Source of the DNA: Kwoniella bestiolae CBS 10118
Lineage: Eukaryota > Basidiomycota > Tremellomycetes > Tremellales > Cryptococcaceae
Assembly: GCF_000512585.2 (NCBI RefSeq)
Contig: NC_089248.1
Location: 682,001 to 746,000, forward strand
Direction: 5' to 3'
Length of the DNA: 64,000 nt
Part shown: positions 1 to 10,896 of the stretch, piece by piece
Layout of the letters: each line of letters opens with the position of its first letter
Numbering within the stretch: position 1 is the stretch's first letter
Made by a program: the position numbers and the translations under genes
The notes under the pieces: model-generated
Told to the model about the DNA's origin: nothing
The model's input: the letters and a program-made list of their open reading frames with translations, nothing else
The model's database searches: none

Positions 1-2595
1 GTGCCTCGGTCCACAAGTGTCGATGACTTGGTTCACCCGAGCCAGATCGATATTGTCCGGTGAGCAGGAGAACGTTATATTCTCCCTGATTGTACCTGAC
101 TGAACCCAGGCTTGCTGGAGTACTATGGTCAAATACAACAAATCAGAAAATAGTGCGTATCAAGTGCCCATTCAAGGTGATGCTCACCATAGCTGATCGA
201 CCCACCAAATACTACATGCCCTCTTACTTGCTTCATCAAGCCCGACAAGAGCGCGGTCTTTCCTGTGCCCACTCGTCCCACCACGCATACCAACGAGCCT
301 ATTCAGCACTGTCAGCTTATTCTGGCAATACTCGACCAATTTGGTGAGTTGAACTCGCCTCTTGATACTTGAATATCGATATCTTTCAGTGCAAAGCGCT
401 TATCAAGGGAAGGACGGGGACCGTTGCCCTTATTTTGATCAACCTTTTCGCTCAATTGATGTTTTTGTGCGTTCCCTGCATTCTCCTCCGGATTGCCCAC
501 AGATATGTCGTTTTCGAATTGGAAATCACCTTGGACATCGATTGCAAAGGAAGCGAGCGTCCCTTTCGATCCTGAGGTCCGAACATAACTCTTTTGCCTA
601 TAGGAACATCCGATCAACTAATGTAGCTGTGATCAAGGGATTTCTGATTGGGCATGACTGACTAGCAACAGCGCTTCTATCCGCTCTATAAGACAGAGCA
701 CGATCAGATGTTATCGGGTTCTGAGGTATAATTTAGATGAAGCCACTTACTGATACCGACCTTGGCTTCACTTATTGACGCCAGCACATCGGGGATCTGC
801 ACTATGGGCAATCTCATGGAGATGAACCATTGTAGACTCGAGAAAACGGTGGCGGCGTCCAGCGGGTGATCGGTCAATGCGTAGTTTATAAACGTCACTA
901 CCCTCCAAAATTAGCAAGAGAGCAAGATATAATCGGATTTGTGACGATAGTACACGGCCTGTCCACGGTCACTGTCCATACCCACGAATAGCAGCCAAAG
1001 GAGGTATAAACCCCATCAGAGCAGTCAAACTTGATTTGATCAGATTGTTCTTCCTGAGACTGTCCAGTTCTGCATTTCTCATTTCACTTATCCTGTGGCT
1101 GAACCATTTCTCATACGCATACAGCTTGACAGATCGTATGTTGTTCAAGATCTCAGATAGGAGCCTCACTCGGCCGTCCGTGGTTTGGTTCTGAGCCGAT
1201 TGCATTCTGGAGATGTGTTTGAACATCCAGACTGGCAATTCAATCCACAACGGTGGGTATCAGCACATCATCTCTACTTCTCGGTATGAGAAGAGTTATA
1301 CCTTTGAATGGAGCTGTGAGCAACAGTACCTATGCAGGCTTGTCAGCAGGTGTATACTTATGAAGTTCCGTCTCTAACTCACCCCTAATCCGACTAAAGC
1401 AGAAGGACCGAGCTGCCAAATTAACAGCCCGATGCCTAGCAGCAACTGAACCTGACACGCTCTTTCCTGTCTCAATGCAATCATGTCAATAAGTACACAA
1501 CGGTACCTCATTATCAAGCCCGTTGCAACTCTTACGATCAAGGCTATATCGACTGAAACCATCGTCGTGATCCGACCATCCGTCATTTCCACCCGTGATC
1601 TCGGGGACAGTCTCCTAAGATGTGTTTAGCGATTCCGCAAACATACTTCGAAGTCAGAGACTTGCATAGCTTTTTGAGCTATCAGGGTGATCAACTGACC
1701 ACGTTCACCCCAATCAGCAATCTCTCTCGCACACACTTAGGGATTTTGCATAACTCACCCCTGATCCAACTTTCATTCCTGTCAATCTCGATCTCCACCA
1801 CGCGTGACACAGCATCATAGACGCCGTCAGCATCATCAGCCAAATCCCGATACTTGCCCCGGCCATATGTCCAACAGATAACGGCTCGATCAGTCCTTCA
1901 GTGGTCCGGCCACCCTTTAAAGCATTGTGCCACTCATACGACCTTGTGAGCTGGCGAATCAGATGCTTCACAATAATCGGTACCATCATTCTCATACAGA
2001 CTGACAGACGCCAATCAGCAAAATACAAGAAATTTCAGCGTGGCGTACCTGCGACCAATTTGGACATCTGCATCAACCACCATTTTCGACGGATGGTGAG
2101 ATAGATAGCTTTGAGAAGACTCGTGTTGTACTTCTCCCCATCAACCTTGGAGGGCGAGTTGGAGTGCTTCTCTTTTTCAGGGAGGGACGAGCCTCTGCCA
2201 GGCTGACTGTGCGTTGGTGTTGGTGAGGGTTTGATAGGATTGAGCTTCAACCTGTCGCCATTCTGCTGTCGCATGTCAGCACATCCAATTCATTCAACGT
2301 TCAAACTGCTCTGTACGCACAATACGCGATCGATAATCGGACGTCAATTCAAAGAGGTCTGCGCATATCCCAATAGTGCACAAGCGGAAGTGTCAACTCG
2401 TAGTCAAGACAACATGTGCGAGTAAGTATAGGACTGACCGTCTTCCTGGACAGATCTCGACCACGCCACCTTCATCATTTCACCTACCCAATTACAAAAG
2501 ACCTTGTTGGGCCAGCTGGCATCTTGGTGAGGTAGTGGCACGTCTTTAAAGATCCCTGGTGGGGCTGAAGTGGGTTTCCAAAATGGCTTCGACAT
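1..2595 (-). pseudogene. YOR1-like ABCC transporter, 5' part, apparently decayed
   Basis: The first transmembrane domain and start of NBD1 of a short ABCC pump (no TMD0), continuing past the left edge. The start (MSKPFWKP) matches the starts of the two intact paralogues at 44952 and 52034. Readable parts in order: N-terminal cytosolic segment, TM helices with an RLSEIL-NNIR coupling region near 1150, a linker FAIDVQGDFQFE near 520, Walker A GRVGTGKT near 270, and a Q-loop region (QQAWVQSGTIRENI) near 100. Compared exon by exon with the paralogue at 45410-52034, it has a 4-base insertion at 549-552 that shifts the frame just before NBD1 and would stop translation within ten codons. It also lacks about nine codons after 1458, and two introns have GC donors. 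The conserved proline before QQAW is leucine. I call it a pseudogene by inference; a sequencing error or very recent decay are alternatives. Left undisturbed, the family exports lipophilic or anionic drugs at the plasma membrane. Confidence 0.65.
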
Positions 2596-3069
2596 CTCGG
2601 TCGTTGCGGGCAGTTGCTGCAATTGAGCCTTGCTACTAAATTTGTGAGGTGAGTGAGCGAATGGGTTTCATGTTATACTTTGCTAGCGCTACCAGGTTCT
2701 CAAGCCCTTTCGAGTGGGGCTTGCGCACAGCGATCCATTGATGCAATCCTTTGTAAGCGCTTTCTTCGTACCACGAGAATCTTGGGTTTGCAGATCGAAG
2801 GCTAATGAAACGGTTGGCGGTAGAAGAGGTAAGTAGGGAAAACCAGAGATCAGCACGACCTGTGACGTATGCGATATCAGATTCATGTGAGTGAATGCTC
2901 ATCATGGACCAGAACAAAAGATTAGTATGCATATATACATAGAACTGCAAGGAACACACGTCTAAAATTACTTCTTTCGAGCGAGCATCGCACGTATCTC
3001 TTTGACTCTTCTGCTCTCCGCTACTTCAATCCTTTGCACAACCCTCAAACAACTTGGGAACGAGTCCAA

Positions 3070-5355
3070 TTAGTTGTTGTATACAGGAGTCTCTCCCTTT
3101 CTACCTTGAGAAAGCAATACGACAGCGTATTTACCAGAGATCTTCCATCCAGGTTCCTCTTCGTCGAGCTTTTCACCTACTCCGCCTGGGATACCGACCA
3201 CGACATCTGATTTGATGGTTCTCAAAGAGGCGACGGGAGGAGCTCCAGCTTCAGAAGCCAAAGGCCCGATAGCTTGGTTGAAAGGTGTGTCAAGAGGAGC
3301 GTGACAATCGTAGGTGAGTTTTCCTATGGACCGCATATCAGCTTTTTTGATCCTTGAGTAGCAGAGAGGGGACAACAGAAGTACTCACTGTGGTTCAAAT
3401 CACCCTTGAAGATGACCAAGTCAGATTCGGAAAGGTGTTGGAAGAGATCAGGAGCCTCAGAGTGGAGATCCCAGAAGGTGTATCCGGTACACCAGAAGGG
3501 GTGGGCTAACGATATGCCGAATAACCATCAGCATACAGAGACCACGGCGAGGTGGAAATGTTCGACTCACCCTCGTACTTCCATTTACCTTCCTTCTCGT
3601 ATTGCTTCCATCTGTGACCGAGGGTTCTGAGAGACTCGACCTCGGCGTCAGAGGCATCTTGGAAGAGCTGTCCGTAGACACAAGAGTTGAGGATCCTAAA
3701 TATCATTACATGGTATGTCAGCGTACCCCTTGTCGAATGATGTGTTCCACGAAAGGTTCATAAGATGGTAGAAGGAGGATGATCATTGACTCACCAATCC
3801 CAGTCCTTCTTGGTAACATCAGAGACGAACCAAGGGATTTTCTTTCCGTGGAAGATGACTTGAGAGCAAGTTCCAGATTGGATCAACCAGTCGGCATAGA
3901 CCAAATCACAGTACAACTCAAAACCGGCATTATCAAGGACGAAGTCGATTCGACCGTTCTTGACGGTCATGACGTAGTCTGCTAATTTGTGCAAGTCATT
4001 TCCTAAGATGTTCTTCTCGGTAGCGGCAAGGTGATCACCACCGGTTGATTGGAGCTTCTTGATGTCTTCTTCGGTCATGTCGATGAGTAGGGACAGATCG
4101 GTAGAGTTACCCCAAAGACAGACTACGCCAATGATTCGAAGTCAGCCTCAATCCCATGGGAGTAGTGACCGGATAGGTACAGAGGGACGATGGGACCAGT
4201 CACTCACCTTGAGTCAATTCAAGGAACAAGAGCTTGTTCTTCTCCAACAGAGCCTCGGGGGAAATTTGTCCTTCATGTTTGTGAGGTTCGGCAAATCGTT
4301 GAGAGAGCTCGAAGACAGCTTGGTTGGATCGTGAGAAGGTGTCACACTTTTGTCTGAAGAAGACATCTGTGATTACAAGCACAACAATCAGTATACGATC
4401 TAAGATTGAACTGCTCAATACCGCGAACTTACCGTAATCAACCCAGTACTTGGAAAGGGAGAAACATTCCCTCAATCTTCTGTACTTGTAGGCCTCAGCG
4501 AAGAGCCAGGGGGCATTCATGAAATCTTTTCCTCTGAAGAATTTGGCGATTTCCTATATCGTTCATAAGCATATGTTAGTTTCATACTTTGAGAATATAC
4601 ATGAGTCGGAACATGTAGAAACACGACTCACCTTGTTCCAGAGAGCGACATCACCCGCACCATCATCAATGATAGGTCTAAGTTTACTGTTGCCTTGCAA
4701 ATCACCCATCAAATCTTCCAATCGGTGAATACAGTTTACCAAATCGACGATTCTCTCTTCGTCGTATTCTTGGTTGAGGGTCTTCCACACGTCGTCGATG
4801 GCTTTACCCAAAATGGTGGGGAGTCGAACACCCATAGTAGCCTATCCAAGTTAAGGTTAGCTGGCAATCCTGGTATTCATGAGAACGAAGATAAGGTATT
4901 ACGTACATGTGCGAAAGAGTATTCATGGTACCCTCGGTCTGCAAGAAATCAGCTTTCATCCTTGTAGAAGATATCGATGAGGAACGCTCACACGCTGGCC
5001 AAGGAGGTTGGTCTGTACAAAGGACAGTATCAGCAACTGATCGTTCATGCGAGGGAGGAAGAGAGAAAACTCACTAGGGTTTACACGAGAAGGGGTTCGA
5101 GGGTATTGCTGTCAACGGAACGATCATCAGTCAATCGATCCTGCGTAACTCGCAGCATCCAACTCACACTTGCGCTCTGCTTCATATCAGAAGGCTTGAG
5201 CTTAGGAGGCAAGTTGCCCAAGTTGAGCTATCCAAAAGCAGTCGGTGTATCAGCGATGATAGAACGTGTCTCGATAGTCGCCCGAATCACTAGGTACTCA
5301 CGACAGTCTTTTGAGGTGCCTTAGCACTGGGGTGGGTCTTGGTATCGTTGCTCAT
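3070..5355 (-). CDS. ARMT1/DUF89 damage-control phosphatase
   Basis: Subfamily III DUF89 metal-dependent phosphatase, related to human ARMT1 and yeast YMR027W (HRT2). Family members remove phosphate from fructose-1-phosphate and similar reactive sugar phosphates in the cytosol; a glutamate methyltransferase activity has also been reported for ARMT1. The start is ATG at 5355 (MSNDTKTHPSA). About eight short introns separate exons that read into a helical N-terminal part (GVRLPTILGKAID, then a conserved RFRGKDF-like stretch read here as FFRGKDF) and a C-terminal catalytic part. Family signatures visible are DFVLDNAGFELYCDL near 3930, whose Asp and Asn are the metal and phosphate ligands, and IFKGDLNHRKL, the latter split by an intron near 3320-3400. 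The protein ends ETPVYNN at 3070. Length and motif order look complete and I see no frameshift. It lies tail to head with the ABC fragment and has a long unassigned upstream region. Confidence 0.88.
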
Positions 5356-7307
5356 GTTGGTATGCTACAGCGAGGATTATACACAAAGAAAATGGGTTGG
5401 ATTTGAATGTTAGGTATGAAAAAATTAGACAAAGGGGGGAAAGGAAAAGTTATGTTAGTGGTAGTTGAGTATAGAAAATTCGATTCAGAATGTGAATACA
5501 GCAGCATTAGTTTATCGATTGGTTTCGGTACGAGTATGACGATACGATTCCAGGGTGAAAGGTTCGTTATCGGGGTATAGGAAGAGCGAGCGTAGGAATC
5601 GGCGAAACCGGAGACAAGTCAAGTAGGCAGGTCCAGAAAACAACACGTCAGCCAAATTTTATCCTGAATTGTCAATTTTCGACTTGCGTAACCATCCCAC
5701 ACATGCAGGATTCTGCAGCACCTCCAGCCCAGCTCAGCTACAGGTGCTTGCTTGCTGTTGTACTGTACTGTAGTTGTAACCATCGCTTCCGGTCCGAAGA
5801 CGAGTACAGTACGGGATTTGGGTTGGGACAAGTATGTCAGGGTTTATCGCGATCAAGCCGCTGACGTTCCTACTTGTCCTGATATCTGGGGATCTGACGT
5901 TATTGCTTTCAAAGCGAAGAGCAACATTTACCGAGGAATAGCCGGTGGAGGTCAATGGGTTGGGATGAATAAGGTCCCGACAGTATGGGTGCTTGGGGGA
6001 AAAGCGATCCGCAAGAGGTACAGGAGGAAGCAGGTACAAGATTGGGTAAAGATAAGGCAAGAAAGCATTGATATGGCCCGATGTTGGGAGGGAATCACGA
6101 CGAGGAGAGATCACTCACATATTACGCAGATTCAGTACCCCAAGATCACAACGTCAAAGTCCTTAGATGTCTCTCGATAAGATAGATAGACGAGCAATGT
6201 CGCTTGTTGGAAACCAAGCACGAAATAGTAAAGATGATATAATGTAAGACAAGGAAAGCGGAGCACAAATCATACAACATAGAACCATGGGTATATATAC
6301 ATCTGACCTACAATGGTAAGATACTAGCAATCGGTGAATTACCGGTCCGTCAAGTGGGACAAAGGTTGATTCACCCAAAGGGATTTCGATTATGATTGGG
6401 GGCTGATTGATCCACTCAGTACAAGAGGCTGTGTGGCTTGTCAAGTCAACTAACAATGAGACATCCAACAAAGGAACGATCAGTTGACATGCTACTTACA
6501 CGTCCATGCCTTCCTTTCCTCCGAATGCATCGGACAGACCTACGATGTCAATCATAGTACGCGCTTGCTTAGCTTACTCCACTCACCTGCTGAGGTTGGT
6601 TCAACCAGATCTAAAAGTTGTGTGTATCTGATCGGAGGTTGTGTATACGCCCCTCTTATCTTGTTGATCGACCAAATCGGATCCATCATGTCCGTGTGAT
6701 TCAGAAAGGATCCCTCGGCGTATCCTCTCTGCGCCCGTGACACTGACCAACGCTACTAAAGGGGCCTCGTGCTCTAGAAACTGATGCACACAGTCTGTGC
6801 ATGTGACTTTCAACCAGGACGTAACTGAACAAACACAACTAGACCCTCAAAACCCTTGTCCTCATGCATGCCTCGAGGCAAAGTAGGTCCAGATAGGACC
6901 TGTCACAGATACACGAGGCAGACTGAATCATATTTTACATTTTCAATGACTTCTCACTATTCACCTTGTTACTACCGCTCCCTAGCTTCAGCTGCTATAT
7001 GTACTCTTTGCTAATCCAGGCTATCGATTGTTTCCGCTAACATATCACTATGCTACAGTATGTTACACATCACCCCCCTTTTCGTCTCCCCCACGTCCCA
7101 CCCAGACAAAGGGCAAGCGGCGTTTCTTCCGAATTCGCCCTTCTCTTTTCAGCTCGTCTAACTTCATTTCCAAGTGAGAGAGCCCAACGTGCATGAGGCC
7201 TTCTCTACTCGATCCCTCCTCCAGACCCAGATCATCCTCCTGCTAATTCGAGATGCAACTCGGTAGACCATTTTCCACAGTAACGACGATGCATCTCGAA
7301 TGACCTG
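5356..7307. other. Intergenic stretch without a recognised gene
   Basis: About 1.95 kb between the start of the ARMT1-like gene and the end of the next minus-strand gene. The first few hundred bases should hold the ARMT1 promoter and 5' leader. Open frames here (for example 5752-6180 on the plus strand and 5734-6114 on the minus strand) have no recognisable domain and biased composition, and I read them as chance. A 10-base perfect inverted repeat lies at 5760-5769 and 5803-5812. No tRNA or transposon feature was seen. Confidence 0.5.
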
Positions 7308-8247
7308 TCAGGTGTTCCATGGTCTGGCAGGGACCATACCGATTGGCTATGCAGCAACAAGATCAGCCAGATGATCGCCAACATACAGAGAGTTATTGAA
7401 TGTTTCAACTCACATGAATACCAGGAATCATTGGTGTGGGTCCGTGCGCATATGGAGGGAACATGTTTCTGTAGCTATACAATACGATCATATCAACTTC
7501 AGCCCATATCGAAAGACCACGACAAGGAGAAGACAGGCGGGGAACTTACTAGTTCTGAGTAACAGGATCTCTAACACCAGCGATTCTGGGCAGGGGCGGC
7601 TCCTTAGCAGGTTTTGCCATCGCCCGCATCGGGATCTCCTGACCAGGTGCAGGAGGCCATTGTACTGGAGGTAACACCCCAGTCTGATGTTCACGCACCC
7701 TATCAATATCAGGTAATTCCAACTTATCAGGCGCCTTCAGTACCGCAAAGTTAATGGGTAATTTCGGTGAGACAGGAAGAGGAGGTTCAGGTCTGGTTAA
7801 ATGTTTTTCACTTGTCTGTCTTCGTCCAGAAGAATAATACCCATGCACATGAGCGTTGGGACCCTTATCTCCCTTACCAGAGGATTTCTTGGATTTATGG
7901 CTTGATTTCGATTTGGGTGAGTGAATCGAACATGAACAACCTGTTACTGATCCTCCGCATGTTGGGCATTCCGCCCCTCCACATTGGGTGCAGGTGCATG
8001 TACATGTGCAGGTACTTCCCTTACTTGACGGGTCGCCGATTGAGGCAGGAGCAGATTTGACTTTGTTCGATTTGGGTCCAGGGGGAGTGGCGGTGGACGC
8101 ACCTGCACGCCAACTGTTGATCCGCGCTTCTTGTACCGGGGACAGAAACGCACTCGATTGACTGGGTCCAAGAAATTGCGGCTGAGGTTGACCTGTCGTC
8201 TGTCGACGAGGTGCAGGTTCGGGTCGTCTTGGGATTCCTGTGGGCAT
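7308..8247 (-). CDS. Unknown proline-rich protein with a dense cysteine cluster
   Basis: I do not recognise this protein. The first ATG of the frame is at 8247 (MPTGIPRRPEPAP); the frame is open further upstream but without ATG. The long first exon is basic and rich in Pro, Ser and Lys. Between 8010 and 7930 it encodes a Cys-Thr repeat (CTCTCTCTQC) followed by CGGAECPTCGG and CSCS, eleven cysteines or so within about 28 residues, resembling a metal-binding cluster. A Ser/Lys-rich segment follows. A frame-ending TAG near 7549 is probably inside an intron: a GTAAGT donor at its border joins to YYRNMFPPYAHG, and a second intron leads to a last exon ending PARPWNT at 7308. The product would be about 270 residues, without signal peptide or membrane helix. 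The C-terminal exons are inferred from splice sites only. Confidence 0.6.
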
Positions 8248-9775
8248 GATGCTCGGTTTCAATCGATTTCACGGTATACAGGTCTCTTCAGGAGGATTCT
8301 CGTGACTTGTCGTTCCTGCTGGAAGTGGGATCAATCCGTGTTTGCTGGTGACCCCTTTTTGTTTTGATCTTTTTTTCTTTCGTCGGGTGGCAAATTCCTG
8401 TTGGGCAGGCAACAGTTCAATGATATACAGACAGGATGAACTGAAGATCCTGAGTCTTGTGTGAGACGATCAAAGTCTTGTCACAAGATACCAGGATTTT
8501 GTCTGTTTATAGCAATGGCCAGAGAAGGCTTCGATAAGTTATTCGGAATCAAGGAACTATGGACAGACTGATTCCAGTACAAAATGTTTTGGGCGCTCGT
8601 TTCGTATGTAAGCAGGATGAGTCAAGTCAAGTCAATGGGTCGTGTACAGAGCTATGGCGCAATAGGGAAGCAGAGATGCAATATACAAGGTGTGAGAGGC
8701 AAGGATGCTGGAAAGAGAACGAGAGGACAGAAGAGAGAGGAGAAGATTATAACGAATTATATGGCCAGCTGGGCTGAGAGGAAGAGGAGAGAAGGTCAAG
8801 TCTTCGGTAAGATGATAAGGTGAGCGAAAGATGAATGGACGGTACACTGCAGATGACAATGAAGATAGAAATCTTTGAATCACCGCTCGCTTTCTCTCTT
8901 TGTTCATGTTTGTGTCATTCTCTCAATTTTTCATCAAAGGAGGAGACCATGTCAGACGTATGGGGTCATTCGTGCTGTTGGAAATACGATGATGTCGGAC
9001 TTGCCGGGTGTAGGTAGAGGGTAAGAGCAGAGGTTTATTGGGTATGGGTGAAAGTACGGTCAAAAAGCGGGGAAACCCATCAAAGGACTTCGATCCAGCA
9101 CAAAAGAACAAGTAGAGTCGTATGGTCCGGATGCAGACTGATAAGCGAAGTTATAGTCCTATCATACAAATCTGTCAGAACATGAAAGTGGCAAATGAAA
9201 GGAAGGATAGTGCTCAATACTTCAGATCGTCTCTTTCGCTAAGATCCGTCCGCTTAGATCTTCCGCTCTCCCTTCCATTGGGCCTCCCCATCGTGGGCGG
9301 AGAAGCCTCCACAGACAATGAGAAGTTATTCGAGGCTGAAGACAAAGGTCTGGGACGGACAGCCATTCCAAGTCTTACGAAGGCCCGATCCTATAATATC
9401 CGAATATCAGGAGAAGGCCACTTGACTTGCGTGATCACGGCGAGTCTCGACTCTCGTTGAGCTGATCCAGATCAACCAATAAACAATGAGAATGTGAATG
9501 CTGCTTCCTACACAACATACCTCGATATGCCATGGTTGTCCTTCCGGGGGAGAAACCTGCGAGGACCTCAAATACATGATACTGTATACATACTTGATTG
9601 TTTTATGATGAATTTACATACACGTGATATGAAAGCCAAAATATTGTATACAAACAGGGAAATCTTCTTTCGTCAAATAGTAATCCCACATCATATCGTT
9701 CATCTATCCATATTTCAATGGCATCTAGGCGTATAAACACTGTCCCATGTCCATAAAACATTGTCCTTCGAATTA
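8248..9775. other. Intergenic stretch without a recognised gene
   Basis: About 1.5 kb between two minus-strand genes. The part next to 8248 is the likely promoter of the cysteine-cluster gene. Open frames such as 9122-9460 (plus) and 8559-8777 (plus) show no domain, no paralogue in the window and no matching splice context. I see no repeat, RNA gene or mobile element here. Confidence 0.45.
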
Positions 9776-10896
9776 TTACTTTGGTAACTGTGCTTTAGGT
9801 TCGGGTTGACTCTGTTCGACGTTCGACTCATCGTTTGGCAAGAAGAACCACCAACCCAGCAAAATCGCTCTGAAGCCTATGACCACACCGATCGTACCCG
9901 ACGATCCGATCACGCCCAGCATCGCTCGAGAGACAAAGGCACCGAATATGAGTGATAGTGCACCTGCGCATCGGATGTCTCGCGTACGAACGGCACGTAA
10001 GGCGAACAGGAAGGGGTCGTTGAAGATGTCGATCCACTGCATCAAGTAACATATGTCAGCCTGATGGAACTGGTATGAAGATAGGTCAATGGTCACCTAC
10101 AGTACTGGTCAGGGGAACGGTGGTGGCCATCGGACTGCCGAGTCGCTGTGAACATCGAGTGTCATGTCAGCGAGTCGTTACTCGTCGGACTAGATGGCGA
10201 CTTACCAGTCCTACAGCACCTTGTAAACCCATCGTGGCGGAGAGGAAAGCAAGGGTAGTCATCCCCATCGGTGTCACCCATGAAGGATCGCCTCGTCCAC
10301 TATCATCACCACATAACCCATCAGCATCTATATCTCCTTGACATTTCCAACGGAACCACTCACTCTGCCAGGCCGGACTCTCCAGAGAAATGACCAATTA
10401 ACGCAGCGATCATCATCAGAACCATCTGTATGAACGTGGCAAGGACCAGCCAGTACCTCTTCTTGCCCCCTACTTTATTGCCAATTTGTCCCAGCGAACT
10501 GCCCACGAGGAAGCTCAGAAGACTGACCAAGGCTTGCTGATCCATCTTTTGAAATCCGAACGTCCTCTGATGATCGGGCGTGAAAGTCCTCGCTAATGCC
10601 AGGCCCAGTTGTGCAGCATTACCAGTCTGGAATCCACACCATACGAAGCAAGCGGCAAAGGATGGTGCTGCCGTCAAACCAGTAAGGAAACACATGTATA
10701 TCGATGGATATGTCACTGAACCACTTGATATGTTCGATTGGAGGTGGGAGGCAAATCGTCGATGTACGGGTTTACACTGGTCGGTCAGGGTTGGAGAAGG
10801 TGATCGAGTACCTGGTGAAGGTGGGGTGGGCGCAGGTTCGATGTCGACGTGCCATGATGAGCCTGGCTTGGATATGGATTCGTGTCGATCGTACAT
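9776..10896 (-). CDS. DUF1275 (YoaK-type) integral membrane protein
   Basis: Fungal member of the DUF1275 family, predicted polytopic membrane proteins of unknown transport role. The start is ATG at 10896 (MYDRHESISKPG). The first 60 residues are polar and rich in Pro and Ser. Then come hydrophobic segments: IYMCFLTGLTAAPSFAACF, a helix around LVSLLSFLVGSSLGQIGNKV, and WLVLATFIQMVLMMIAALIG. After an intron near 10360 follow GMTTLAFLSATMGLQGAVGL and, after two more short introns, a pair of helices (ALSLIFGAFVSRAMLGVIG and VVIGFRAILLGWWFFLP) before a charged tail ending KAQLPK. Six helices are visible, as usual in the family. The conserved features are the phage-like TGN (here QTGNAAQLGLAL) and the small-residue-rich helix after it. 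It is flanked on both sides by long stretches with no gene, so the context gives no hint of substrate. Confidence 0.8.

Noticed and set aside
5760..5812. 10-base perfect inverted repeat
   Set aside because: Too short and isolated, made of GTAC-type repeats; no terminator or site logic.
5752..6180. 142-codon open frame on the plus strand
   Set aside because: No recognisable domain, a competing 126-codon frame lies opposite, and there is no splice or family context.
9122..9460. 112-codon open frame on the plus strand
   Set aside because: No domain, low-quality composition and no sign of neighbouring exons; treated as chance.
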